Both the position numbers and the translations under genes were made by a program. From assembly GCA_022539475.1 (NCBI GenBank), contig VCMS01000006.1, positions 78,504 through 142,503 of the forward strand: DNA of 64,000 nucleotides, read 5' to 3'. The stretch comes from Gracilaria domingensis. Its lineage: Eukaryota > Rhodophyta > Florideophyceae > Gracilariales > Gracilariaceae. Of the stretch, positions 17,866 to 27,283 are shown one piece after another. The notes under the pieces are model-generated. The model did no database searches. It had not been told where the DNA came from and saw only the letters and a list, made by a program, of their open reading frames with translations. Numbering within the stretch: position 1 is the stretch's first letter; every line of letters begins with the position of its first letter.

Positions 17866-20412
17866 CTACTCCTCATCACTCCTACAAGTCACCACGCTCC
17901 ACGTTTCCTTGAAGCACTCGCAGACCATGGAGCACTCTTGCAGTTCACTTTCCACAACGTCTTCCCTCAACGTGTTCATATCCGCCAGGCTGAAACTAAA
18001 TCCATCCGCCACAACCGCCTGCACAGCCCGTTCCTTCACTCTCGAAAAGCCATCCAGAGAAGCCTGCAGACCACCAGTGTCTGCACTGGCACCCTTCGTA
18101 ACCATTCCTTGAATAAACATGACGTCCACCCACAACTGCGCCGCCCGATTGTACGCAAGCTTGGCCGTGCCCAAAGTCTTGATCAGCGTCTGTCCAATGC
18201 CCGCAATCAGCTTGATTACAATGCCGCCCAAAAGGGTGGGATGCGATGTGCGTTTTCCAGTAGATATCATCACCAACGCCAGCCGCAGCACCAGTTCGCG
18301 TGCAGGCCTTGATATGCCGCCGATCTTGATCGGCACCGTTCGACTGACTGAATCGTCCAACTTGTCATCTGGTTCCTTCACCAAAGCGCTTGCCAGCTTG
18401 TGCAGCGGCTCGAAAACAAGTGCCACATACGCCTTCAACGCCGTGTCCTTAATCTCCTCAATCTGGCGAGCAACATGATGCAACTGCCTCTGGGTGGCGC
18501 GCGAATCGTATGGTGAACTCAAGCCAGTGTTTTGCTCGATGGCCCTCAACACGTTTTCAACCATCTCAGTACAACACACCGCCAATCGCAGCGCGGCTGT
18601 TTCATTATCCTTGTAATCCGTCATCATTCTCTCCACGATGCTGACAAACAACAGTGGCGCTTGCACACACGTTCGACACAATCGGTCTACGCTCGGCGCT
18701 TCAGCGCCACCATCTTGCGCGTCATATTGTTCCTTGTCAATATCCTCGGTGATCACAACGACGTTGTGATCGCCATCGCCATCGCCATCGCCGTCGCCGT
18801 CGCCATCTTCATGCTCACCCGCCGCTTTCCGTCGAACCCACGACGCATCAACCTGTACCAGCGCTTCCACCACCACCGCGCGCAAAAACTTGGCCGACGA
18901 GGCGCCGACGGTATTCCGCTGCACCTCGTAGGACGCCAACCTCTCCGTGCCATGCCGCACCGCGTGCGTAAGCGACTGCAGGAAGGCGGCGGTGACAGAG
19001 TTGCTGACCGTTTCCAGCACCGCAATAGACAAGCTGGGAACACGCAGCTCCTCCAGCGCCTTGTTCCGCGCACTCGAAACCTCATTGACAATGTGCCTCG
19101 TGATCAAACTGACGTCGTGCATGACATCCTCGCGCACCAGACGCACGTACATGTCACACAGGCGCGCCATATGAGAATGCACCACGCGCATCCATTGCTC
19201 GTGGTCGGCAAGCAGGCGGCCCAGGCCCCACACGTGCGCCAACGCAAGGTGCAGGCCGTCGCTCGCGCGCGTGACCAAATCGTTGAGCTCGGTGTCGGTG
19301 TGCGCGTCATCCGAGAGCAGCGTGGGCAGCTCGGCGGCGGCAATGGCGGCGTTGAGCGCGTTGTGCGCGCTGTGCATGCGGCGCGACAGAATGAGCGCGA
19401 GCTTTTGCTCGTGGTTGACGGAGAGCAGCGCGGCGACCAGGCGCGACGTATCGGCGTGGGGGGTGCGCACGTTGGACAGGCGCTGCACCATCTCGGCGAG
19501 GAGCAGCTCAAAGGCGTGCTGAATGTCGTCGCGAAGGCGCTGCAGCGACTGGGGCGGCTGCGCGAGCAGCCACGCGGTGGCGCGCGTGTACTCGCGCAGC
19601 GCGTGCTCGATGGTGGTGACGCTCTGGTCGACGGCCAGGCGCAGCGTGTTGCCCAGCGAGAAGAGCCACTCGTAGCGCCTGTACACGCTGAGCGCGGCGT
19701 GCAGGCGCTCCAGCTTGGTCTCGCGCTGCAGCAGGTCGTCGTAGCGGCTGCGCAGCGCGCTCTCGGCGCGCAGCAGGCGGGTGCGGCTGTGCGCGGCGGA
19801 CCGCGCGTCGCCAAACGGCGACAGCGGCGCGGCGGACTGCTTGACGAGCTCGAAGTGGGCGTGCACGTAGGTGGCAAACACGTACTTTTGGCGGCGGTAC
19901 GCGTCCTTTTGGCGCTGCAGCTTCTGCTGCTGCTGCGCCAGCACCTGGCGGCCCTGGCGCAGCTGCTGCGGCGTGGACTGCGCGTGCACGGTGGCCAGGT
20001 ACTCTGCCGGCTCGAACATGGCGCTGGACGGGTTGATGGGCGAGGGCGAGGGCGAGGGCGAGGGCGAGGGCGCGGCGGCGGCGGCGGCGGCGGCGGCGGG
20101 GAAGGCGGGCTTGGCCACGAGCTGGCGGCGCGCCAGCGAGCCGTCGGCCGCGTCGACGCGCCCCAGCCCCAGCAGGTCGTCGAAGAGCGCGTCGGCGCCG
20201 GGGGCGGCGGGCGCGGGCGCGGGCGCGGGCAAGGCGGCGCGCAGCAGCGGCGGCGACGGCGGCTCGCACGGCGGCGGCTGCGCGAGGCAGCGGTGCGGCG
20301 CCTGCGTGAAGCGGCGCACCTGCGTGACGAAGGGCGGCTGGCTGCTCGGCGCGCGCGCGTTGGCCAGCGCCTCGGACACCTCTGCCCACGTCGACGGCTC
20401 GAAGGGCGCCAT
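17866..20412 (-). CDS. Exocyst complex subunit Sec5 (EXOC2-like)
   Basis: Sec5 is part of the exocyst, the octamer that tethers secretory vesicles at the plasma membrane. The product is about 848 residues. The N-terminal LLGLGRVDA corresponds to the DPLGLG-VD motif of plant Sec5. It is followed by FEPAEYLATVHAQSTPQQLR, matching the conserved F-P-x-F/Y-L-x-x-VH segment, and a coiled-coil (QKLQRQKDAYRRQKYVFATY). RYEWLFSLGNTLRLAVDQ and HALREYTRATAW correspond to the region RY-FLF-LP ... DY-A. I start at ATG 20412; the frame continues upstream to a GTG at 20481. A (Pro-Ser) run near the N-terminus and an (Asp-Gly) run near residue 550 come from hexamer repeats. GC content climbs steeply from the 3' to the 5' end. 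Confidence 0.8.
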   Translation of the reverse strand: MAPFEPSTWAEVSEALANARAPSSQPPFVTQVRRFTQAPHRCLAQPPPCEPPSPPLLRAALPAPAPAPAAPGADALFDDLLGLGRVDAADGSLARRQLVAKPAFPAAAAAAAAAPSPSPSPSPSPINPSSAMFEPAEYLATVHAQSTPQQLRQGRQVLAQQQQKLQRQKDAYRRQKYVFATYVHAHFELVKQSAAPLSPFGDARSAAHSRTRLLRAESALRSRYDDLLQRETKLERLHAALSVYRRYEWLFSLGNTLRLAVDQSVTTIEHALREYTRATAWLLAQPPQSLQRLRDDIQHAFELLLAEMVQRLSNVRTPHADTSRLVAALLSVNHEQKLALILSRRMHSAHNALNAAIAAAELPTLLSDDAHTDTELNDLVTRASDGLHLALAHVWGLGRLLADHEQWMRVVHSHMARLCDMYVRLVREDVMHDVSLITRHIVNEVSSARNKALEELRVPSLSIAVLETVSNSVTAAFLQSLTHAVRHGTERLASYEVQRNTVGASSAKFLRAVVVEALVQVDASWVRRKAAGEHEDGDGDGDGDGDGDHNVVVITEDIDKEQYDAQDGGAEAPSVDRLCRTCVQAPLLFVSIVERMMTDYKDNETAALRLAVCCTEMVENVLRAIEQNTGLSSPYDSRATQRQLHHVARQIEEIKDTALKAYVALVFEPLHKLASALVKEPDDKLDDSVSRTVPIKIGGISRPARELVLRLALVMISTGKRTSHPTLLGGIVIKLIAGIGQTLIKTLGTAKLAYNRAAQLWVDVMFIQGMVTKGASADTGGLQASLDGFSRVKERAVQAVVADGFSFSLADMNTLREDVVESELQECSMVCECFKETWSVVTCRSDEE
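18765..18807. repeat. Hexamer repeat (GCCATC/GCCGTC) inside Sec5
   Basis: About six tandem hexamers that encode alternating Gly-Asp on the minus strand within a probable loop of Sec5. Confidence 0.85.
20040..20099. repeat. GAGGGC hexamer and GGC triplet repeats in the Sec5 N-terminus
   Basis: About five GAGGGC units pass into about nine GGC triplets. On the minus strand they encode alternating Ser-Pro and an Ala run in the disordered linker ahead of the FEPAEY segment order seen in the protein. Confidence 0.85.
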
Positions 20413-20651
20413 GACGGCGGCGCCGCGCGCGATGAGCGCGCGGCGCGGAGGGCGGGCGCCGCCTCTGTGACTAGTAGTCACTGACTACTCACTCTCTGGG
20501 AGAGGGCTACACGTAAGTTTTGCACTGGCGCTGCCACGCGTCCAGCGGCGCGGCGCGGCGGCAGCCTGCGGTGCGCGCCGCGCGCACTGCGCAAGGCGCG
20601 CGGCGCGGCGCGGCGCAGGCGCGGCGGCAGCGGGCGCGGGCGCGGCGCGAC

Positions 20652-20997
20652 ATGGGACTCCCGCCGCGCGCGTCGGCGCTGCTCCGGGCGCGGCTGCGGC
20701 TGCGGCACGCGGCGCGCACGCTGTACCCGTCGTTCGCGCTGCGGCGCGCCTTCTTCCGCCCGCTGTCGCTGCTGTCGGCCGCGTTCGTGCTCGCGCTGGC
20801 CGCCGCCGGCGCGTACCTGGTGGTGCCGCTGGCGCTGCTGCCGCAGCTGCGCGCGCGCCCGGCCGCCACCGCGCTGCGGCTGCTGCTGTTCGGCTGGAGC
20901 GTCGGCTGCACGCTGCTGTCGTACCTGCTGACGGCGCTGGCCGAGCCCGGCGGCGTGCCCGACGCGTGGCGCCCGCGCGAGTGGGCGCCCGCCGCGC

Positions 20998-21043
<46 letters not shown>

Positions 21044-21707
21044 CGCGGACGAGGGCGGCGGCGGCGGCGGCAAGGCGGCGGCGCGGCGCGCGCCCGTGGC
21101 GCCCGGCGCGGTGTACGCGGCCGGCACGGCGATGGTGCGCGCCGACGGCGCGTTCCGCTTCTGCGCGGCGTGCAACGTGTTCAAGCCCGACCGCGCGCAC
21201 CACTGCTCGACGTGCCGCGAGTGCGTGCTGCTGATGGACCACCACTGCCCGTTCACGGGCAACTGCTGCGTCGGCTTCCTCAACCGCAAGTTCTTCGTGC
21301 TGTTCCTCTACTACGCCACGCTGTCGTGCGCGCAGGTGGCGGCGCTGGCGCCCGGCGCGCTGCTGCGCCGGCTGCAGGCGCTGGACGAGCGCGCCGGCGC
21401 GCCGGCGCTGCTGGCGCTGGTGGCGCAGCTCATGGGCTACATGCTGTGCGCGCTGCACGCGCTGCTGCTGGCGCCCTTCGCGCTGTTCCACACCTACCTC
21501 GTGCTGCACAACCGCACCACCATCGAGAACGAGGAGCTGGCGCCGCGCGCGCACCTGGACGCGCTGCGCCGCTCGGACCGCGGCTGGCTGCGCAACTGGC
21601 GCGCCACCTTTGGCCCGCACGCGCTGCTGTGGCTGCTGCCCGTCTCGTACGCGCGCGCGGGCGACGGCGTCAGCTGGGCGCGCCCCCCCGCCGACGACGC
21701 CGTGTAA
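20652..21707 (+). CDS. DHHC-type protein S-acyltransferase (palmitoyltransferase)
   Basis: Membrane enzyme that attaches palmitate to cysteines of target proteins, usually at the Golgi or plasma membrane. The 351-residue product has two N-terminal hydrophobic helices (LLSAAFVLALAAAGAYLVV and ALRLLLFGWSVGCTLLSYLL), then the cysteine-rich domain [27 protein letters not shown] with the catalytic DHHC near residue 196, then NRKFFVLFLYY and two more helices. TTIENEE near residue 289 is the family TTxE motif. A run of about 14 Gly before the zinc region is encoded by GGC triplets. I start at ATG 20652; the upstream frame lacks another ATG. The gene lies wholly inside the GC-rich island, and almost every third codon base is G or C. 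It is divergent from Sec5, 239 bp away. Confidence 0.93.
20999..21042. repeat. GGC triplet repeat
   Basis: About 14 pure GGC triplets, read as a Gly run in the DHHC protein. Seen directly. Confidence 0.95.
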
Positions 21708-21717
21708 ACATCAACAA

Positions 21718-21721
<4 letters not shown>

Positions 21722-21755
<34 letters not shown>

Positions 21756-21803
21756 CACACACACACATGCTGCACACACGCGCTCACTCTCTCTCTCACA
21801 CAC
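21722..21803. repeat. CA dinucleotide microsatellite block
   Basis: A (CA)n tract with minor interruptions, followed by CT-rich and further CA sequence, just after the DHHC stop and before the F-box/LRR stop. It forms most of the 116-bp gap between the converging genes. Confidence 0.95.
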
Positions 21804-21823
21804 ACACACTGCTGCGTTTTTTT

Positions 21824-22000
21824 TTATCGCTCGCGCACGCGCACCACGCGCAGCGTGCCGCGCCGCTCGCGGATGGCGCGCAGCAGCGCGCCGCTCACCT
21901 CCACGTCGGGCGCGTGCAGCTCGCGCAGCCGCGAGTCGAAGCGCCGCTCGCCCGCCGCCGCCGCCGCCGCCGATACTGACACCGCGCGCTTGCCCTTCAA

Positions 22001-22035
<35 letters not shown>

Positions 22036-22077
22036 GCCGCCGCGCGCCCGGCGCCGCGGCGGCGCGCTTGCTCTCGC

Positions 22078-22124
<47 letters not shown>

Positions 22125-23206
22125 AGCGGAAGCGCGCCCACGCGCCAGCGCTGCGGCGGCAGCCCGGCGGCGGCGGCGACGGCGCGCTGCGACACGGCCG
22201 GGCAGTCCTCCACGCGCAGCACGGCCAGGCGGCGCGCGGCCAGGCGCGCGGCGTCGAACAGCGCCAGCAGCGCGTGGTCCGACACGGCGGGCAGCGCGGC
22301 GACGCGCAGGCGCGTGAGCGCGTCGCAGTTGTCGGCGATGGAGGCGAAGGCGGCGTCGCCCACGGCCGGGCAGTGGCCCAGCGCCAGGCGGCGCAGCGAC
22401 GCGCCCAGCCCCTCGGCCACGGCGCGCACGCCCCACGTCGACACGCGCGCGCAGCACCACAGCTGCAGCTCGCGCAGCGCCGAGCAGCGCGTGGCCAGCG
22501 CGCCCAGCGCCGCGTCCGACACGCCCACCTGCGCCAGCCGCACGCTCCGCAGCGAGTGCCGCGCCGCCGACGCCGCCAGCGCCGCCACCGCGCGGTCCGA
22601 CAGCCGCGGCGCCGCGCTGAGCCACAGCGCCTCCAGCGCGCGCGCGCGCGCCGCCAGCGCCGCCACCGCGCCGTCGCCCAGCGCGCGCACGGCGTGCAGC
22701 CGCACGCGCCGCAGCGACGGCGCCGCCGCGCGCCACAGCGGCGCCGCGTGCGCGCGCGCGCCGCTGGCCGCGCCCGGCTCGCTCAGCGTGAGCGCCTGCA
22801 GCGCGTGCGCGCGCTCGGCCAGCAGCGCCAGCGCGGCGCGCGGCAGCGCCGTGCGGCGCGCCGTGAACGACGCCAGCTGCGGCGCGTGGCGCAGCAATTG
22901 GCGCAGCTGCGGCGCCGAAATGGGCGCGTGCTGCACGCTGAGCGTGAGGTGGCGCAGCGAGCCGGCCGCCGCCAGCGCGCGCGCGTCGCACGGCAGCCGC
23001 CGTATTGTGAGCCGCGTCAGGTGCGGCAGCAGCGCCGCGCACGAGCGCGACACACGCGCCGCCGACGGCGAGTGCGTCGCGCGCGCGAGGTGATCGGCCA
23101 GCGCGGCGGCCAGATCGGGGAACGCCGCGCTCACGCGCAGCACGTCCTGCACGGACAGGTGCGCGAGCACGGCGTGCAGCGCGTCGAGCGGCAGCGCGCG
23201 GAGCAT
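21824..23206 (-). CDS. F-box / leucine-rich repeat protein (FBXL or AMN1-like)
   Basis: A 460-residue protein starting at ATG 23206. The first 40 residues (LRALPLDALHAVLAHLS, then DVLRVSAAFPDLA) have the spacing of an F-box, which docks to SKP1 in SCF ubiquitin ligases. They are followed by about eight to ten leucine-rich repeats of the cysteine-containing type (for example LGALATRCSALRELQLWCC and FASIADNCDALTRLRVAALP). The C-terminal third is low complexity: a Pro run of about 15, then Gly and Ala runs, all from GCC/GGC triplets, then a short charged end (RERRGTLRVVRVRER). Composition is extreme in GC and Ala/Arg-rich, so remote similarity is masked. An upstream extension in frame has no support because it is arginine and proline noise. 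The likely partner is SKP1-cullin; the target is unknown. Confidence 0.75.
21951..22035. repeat. GCC triplet repeats (two tracts)
   Basis: Two tracts of GCC triplets, about 21951-21972 and 22001-22035, encoding Ala and Gly runs in the F-box protein. Confidence 0.9.
22081..22123. repeat. GGC triplet repeat
   Basis: About 14 triplets, read on the minus strand as CCG and encoding a Pro run in the F-box protein. Confidence 0.95.
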
Positions 23207-23228
23207 GCTTTGGTTTAGAGGGGGGGGA

Positions 23229-23293
23229 GGCACGAGGGGCAGGGCACGAGGGGCAGGGCACGAGGGGCAGGGCACGAGGGGCAGGGCACGAAG
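23229..23293. repeat. 14-bp G-rich minisatellite upstream of the F-box gene
   Basis: Between four and five copies of the unit GGCACGAGGGGCAG with exact 14-bp spacing, followed by 100 bp with many runs of three or more G. It lies within 100 bp of the F-box ATG, so in its promoter or 5' leader. Confidence 0.9.
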
Positions 23294-23725
23294 GAGAGGG
23301 GACGAGGGCGGAGGGGTGGGTTGGAGGGCGGCCGGGGTACACGGGGGGTGGGGAGGGGAGGAGGTGGGGGGGGTGGGAGGAGTTGCGGGATGAGGTGAGC
23401 GGGCGGGCGGCGCGCGCGCGCGCGCGCGCTGTGCGTGGCGGTTTGGTTCGGTGCGGCGCGGCGCGCGCGTCCACAGGACGGATGCGCACGGCGGGTGGCG
23501 GCGCGGCGCGCGCGCGCGCGCGCGGCGCGCGCGCACCGGTGCGCGGCGGCGGCGGCGGATTGGCGCGCGCGCGCGCCGCGTGCGGCGCGCCGCGGTACAG
23601 CCGTGCGTTGGGGCCGTATCTGCGCCGCGCCGCGTGCTGGCCAATCGCGCCGCCGCGCGCGCGCCAAATATCGCCGCCGCCGCGGCGCCGAATCTTGCGC
23701 GCTCTCAATTCAGCGCCTTGCGTCA

Positions 23726-23779
23726 GCCGCGCCGCCGCGCCGCCGCGCCGCCGCGCCGCCGCGCCGCCGCGCCGCCGCG
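23726..23779. repeat. 8-bp tandem repeat (GCCGCCGC units)
   Basis: About six to seven perfect 8-bp units. Seen directly. Confidence 0.9.
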
Positions 23780-23920
23780 TGCGGAGCTGCGGTGCAGTGT
23801 CATGGAGGGCGTGCTGACGCTTTGGTGGCGGCGCGCGCCTGACAGCCGCTTCTGCTCGCCGCGGCGCCGCTGCGCTCGCCGCCGGCGGCGATCGCCGCGC
23901 GCCGTCCAGCCCGACGGCGC

Positions 23921-23962
23921 CGCCCGACGCCCGACGCCCGACGCCCGACGCCCGACGCCCCG
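23921..23962. repeat. 7-bp tandem repeat (CGACGCC units)
   Basis: About five tandem units of CGCCCGA/CGACGCC. Seen directly. Confidence 0.85.
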
Positions 23963-24458
23963 ACGCCGAGTGGTTCCACCGCCGCGCGCACGTTTCGATG
24001 ATTATATTGGCGTGGCACAGTAGGAGCCCAGCGCCGCGGCCCGCCAGCGCAGCTCAGTTCCATTCCGTGCTGCAGCAGCGCATTCATGACGCTCAGCGCC
24101 CCGCCATGATCCCTTGTTCCTGCTTCATACAGCGCGCAAGAGCGCTGTTATGATCATTATAGAGCACACGGACACACACACACGTACACACGCACGCCCA
24201 CTTTTTACTTGCTGCGCGCGCACGGCCGTCAAACGCGCGCGCCAGCGCGCACCGAACGCGCCATCGCTCGCGACATGGAAAAGGCTTTACAGGTGCACGA
24301 CGCCAAGCCGCCACCGCCGCGCATACAGTCGCCGCCGCGCGCGCCCTGTCGCCACTGTTCACTTGCGAACTGTCGCGCTGCGCTCCGCGCGCGTTTCGCC
24401 CGCCGCACAATCGCGCGCGACTGTGCCGTGTGCGTGCCGTGCCAGCGCCGACAAGCGA

Positions 24459-24860
24459 TCATTCGGTCGAGCCCCGCGCGTCCGCGCCGCCACGCGCGCG
24501 CGCCTCGTCGCGCGCCGCGCGCTGCTCCGTTGCGGTTCCACCGTCCACCGCCGCCGCCTCCGCCGCCGCCGCCGCCTCCGCCGCCGCCGCCGCCTCCGCC
24601 GCCTCCGCCGCCTCCGCGGGCGGCGGCGGCTGCGGCGCCGCCCGTTTCTCCGTTTCGCCAGTTTCGACATGCGCCGCGTGCGTTTCTACCGATTCGACCG
24701 GGTGGCGCGCCTGCGCGCGCGCGCGCGCCTCCGAGTGCTCTCGCGACGGCGGCGGCGCGTCGCGCGGCGCGCGCGCGTACGGCGCGATGTCGCGCACGCG
24801 CTTGAGCCGCAGCCGCTTGCGGATGATGCCGTCGTACGCGACGCGCGCCTCCTTGCCCAT
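24459..24860 (-). CDS. Doubtful small protein in the GC-rich core
   Basis: ATG 24860 opens 133 codons. The first 30 residues (MGKEARVAYDGIIRKRLRL, then KRVRDIAPYA) look more protein-like than anything else nearby. The rest is Arg/Ala/Glu low complexity, including an Ala-Glu run from CCG/GCC triplets. I do not recognise it. At this composition chance frames of this length are common, so it could easily be noise. It could also be one exon of a spliced gene. Confidence 0.25.
   Translation of the reverse strand: MGKEARVAYDGIIRKRLRLKRVRDIAPYARAPRDAPPPSREHSEARARAQARHPVESVETHAAHVETGETEKRAAPQPPPPAEAAEAAEAAAAAEAAAAAEAAAVDGGTATEQRAARDEARARGGADARGSTE
24547..24620. repeat. CCG/CCT triplet repeat
   Basis: About 24 triplets of CCG with regular CCT interruptions. 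Confidence 0.95.
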
Positions 24861-25135
24861 GGTGCGCGGCGCGCGGCGCGCGGCGCGCGGAGACGGGAGC
24901 GGCGGCGCGCGGCGGCGGGGAGCCCACTTTATGGCGAGAAACGCGGCGGCGGCGGCGGCGCTTCGGCTCATGCACCGGCGCCGCGCGCGCCGCCGCGCGC
25001 TGCGCCGGCGGCGCATCGGATCAAATCGGTGCGCGCTGTCGGCGGCGCGCCGCGCGTACGCGCGTAGATGTGTATGAGCGACGGTGTCCACGTGGGGGCG
25101 GTGTAATTTTTACGACGCATTTTGGGAGCGGCGCG

Positions 25136-25458
25136 TCACGGCGGCGCGCGGCGCAGCACGCCCAGCTGCAGCAGGCCGGCGGCCAGGTCGGCGCGGTCGC
25201 GCGCGCGCGCCAGCGCCAGCTCGCGCACCGCCACGGCGCGCGGGTACGCCGCCAGCGCGCGCTGCACCGCCAGCGCCTCGTGCGCCAGGCACGGCGCGCG
25301 CTGCCCGCGCACGCCGCCGCGCGCGCGCGAGTTGCGCGCGCTGCTCACCAGCAGCGGCAGCCCGTCGCCGCGCAGCACCACGCGCGACACCCCGCCGCCC
25401 GCGCTGCGCACGCGGCTCGCGCCGCTCAGCTCGCCCGGCTCGCGCGCGGCCGGTGGCA

Positions 25459-25502
<44 letters not shown>

Positions 25503-26542
25503 AGCCGCTGCTCCAGGAAGCGCTGCGCCATCGCGTCCGCGCCCGCGTCCAGCGGGTACTGCTCGCCCACCGCGCGCAGCGCGCGCTGGAACGCCTCGGC
25601 GAACACCCTCCTGTGCCGCCGCTTGTTCGCGCCCGCGTGGCACACGCCCATGTACGACGTGAAGCGCAGCGGCAGCGTCCTTCGCAGCCGCACGTCGCGC
25701 GCCGCCTGCGACTCCACCGCCGCCTTGAACGAGCACAGCAGAAAGTCGGCCCACGTCCACTGCTGGAACATGGACACCGTCACGTGCAGCGAGCGCACGT
25801 CGCTCGTCTCCGCCTGGTGCACGTACCCCCGCGGCAGGTACAGCACGTCCCCTTCCTCCAGAACAACGTCCACGCAGCACCCCGCCTTTTCCACCTCGGC
25901 CTGCTCAAAGTCGATGCTCGACCGTCGCGGCAACACGTCCAGCCGATCCTCTCTGTGCTTGTACACCCGCCATCGCTTCCGCCCCTCCACCTGACAGATG
26001 AACGCGTCAATGTCATCAAAGTGCGGCGCAAACCCTTGCGATGCCGCAGGCGTCAGGTACGCATTCGCCCCCACCACGCACTCCACAAACGCCTCAAGGT
26101 GCGCGCACAGACGGTACATTCCCTCCATGTGCTCCTGAGGCCGCAGCAGACGAAGCGAACAGCCCTTGTTTTCAAACTGCTGCCACGCCCTTTTGCCGCA
26201 CCTTCCCTTTCCGTTCAGAGTCACGCGCCCCTCGTGCTCGTCGTAGCGAGTCACATCGACGTCATCTCCGTACCGCAGCTTTCCAGACCGAATCAGTTCC
26301 TCCATCTCAGATATCGAAGCCACGCTTTTGAACTTTGACGCCGCGTTGTGCACCAGCATCGGTTTCTTCTCAAAGTAGGTCGAAAAGAACTCCCGCAGAC
26401 CAGTCGGATGAATCAGCCATTGCAACGCATGACGGCCCTGTCCAACATTTGTCAGATCGGGCGCTTCGAAAGGAAACGCGCGCTCTCGTGCATCCGCTGC
26501 CGTCGCAGCTTCTGGATCTTTGCGCTTGCGACTCGGAGACAT
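25136..26542 (-). CDS. JmjC-domain ribosomal oxygenase (NO66/MINA family)
   Basis: Fe(II)/2-oxoglutarate oxygenase of the RIOX family, which hydroxylates histidines of ribosomal proteins in the nucleolus or nucleus. The 468-residue product starts at ATG 26542 with a basic leader (MSPSRKRKDPE). It then has the family N-terminus (FFSTYFEKKPMLVHN), the iron-binding HxD in GFAPHFDDIDAFICQVEGRK near residue 175 and the distal His in LPRGYVHQAETSD near residue 241. RSLHVTVSMFQQWTWADF follows. The C-terminal third, expected to be the dimerisation and winged-helix part, is Ala/Arg/Leu-rich with a Pro run of about 13. Here the gene has entered the GC-rich island, and similarity is hard to see. All iron ligands are present, so the enzyme is probably active. 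Confidence 0.92.
25461..25503. repeat. GGC triplet repeat
   Basis: About 14 triplets, encoding the Pro run of the JmjC protein on the minus strand. Confidence 0.95.
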
Positions 26543-27283
26543 GTTCGCACGCACGGATTTCGTCCGCGCCTTCGCTGCCGTTCTTCGCTTCTTCAATCGC
26601 CGACAAGATCGTCAGCGTCGACGTAGGTGACAGCCGTTGTTTTCTTCACACCGGTCGCGTTGATCCTCGAGAGGTGATTTGCAGCGCTGTCATTTTGATC
26701 TACGCTTTTTTAAAAGTCCCATCATAGCACTTTATTTGGACGTATTTACTGTAGCCCTCTGCACCTCTTCGTTTTTGGTACGGAGCAATGACGTTCGTTC
26801 AACAAACTTTTGTTGGACAACGTCCATGTCCTTTGTTTTGTCCGCTCAGAAGAGTTTTAAAAGCTCGCAAGAGACCTTGTCCGACGCAGAAAAACGTCTC
26901 ACTTCACACCCAGCCACAGCACCAACGCGCAATCTCGTTACCAGAGTGAGAATAGCGTCGCAAGTAAACAAGTTTGCTTGAGCTGAAACAAAAGTCTGCA
27001 TCTCGCTGCTGCCGGCAGATTTGCTTGTGTACGTGCTAACGGCCAAGGTGCTGACAAATTTCTACAACTTGAATGCATACGATCTGCAGCGTACCTTCGT
27101 ACACACTGTCCAGCTTCGTGTTCGTTTCGCTCCCGCAGATACAGATTGATTGATCTCACCTCAAGAGCAACTGTCGGGTCAAGTGCACTTCTCAGAATTC
27201 ATCCGGATCTCATCGCGCCAAAAAGGTGAAGTAGCGAGTATTTGTTTGTGTTACGAGCGAGCAATCTCTTTCCTCACTTCTAG
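26543..27283. other. Divergent promoter region
   Basis: About 740 bp between the JmjC start (minus) and the ion-channel start (plus). Composition is back to normal for the window. Short frames here match nothing; I recognise no promoter motif. Confidence 0.4.

Larger units (their letters stand above)
23207..25135. other. Very GC-rich intergenic core of the island
   Basis: Nearly 2 kb between the starts of F-box (minus) and the end of the JmjC gene (minus). It is dominated by CGCG and GCC motifs, including alternating CG tracts at 23410-23429 and 23509-23533. Many long arginine/alanine/proline frames are open simply because stop codons are rare at this composition. One weak candidate gene (24459-24860 minus) is listed separately. 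The G-rich 23219-23390 part lies just upstream of the F-box start. Confidence 0.7.

Noticed and set aside
18532-20484. 650-codon plus-strand frame opposite Sec5
   Set aside because: It is the antisense of Sec5 and made of Arg/Gly/Val low complexity; stops are rare at this GC content. Sec5 on the minus strand has real motifs.
20966-21979. 337-codon plus-strand frame over the DHHC gene
   Set aside because: Arginine-rich shadow of the DHHC frame running on into the CA repeat.
23229-23293. CRISPR-like array
   Set aside because: The 14-bp units are directly adjacent without unique spacers; it is a minisatellite.
21711-23708. 665-codon minus-strand frame overlapping the F-box gene
   Set aside because: A shadow frame in another phase, Arg/Ala/Pro only. 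The F-box/LRR frame shows true repeat periodicity.
24114-25077. Several long arginine-rich or proline-rich frames in the GC core
   Set aside because: All six frames are open for long distances because stop codons are scarce; none has non-repetitive protein content apart from the weak candidate listed at 24459-24860.
19200-25600. GC island as bacterial contamination or a horizontally acquired block
   Set aside because: Eukaryotic genes (Sec5, DHHC, F-box, JmjC) fill it, and two of them cross its edges in one reading frame.
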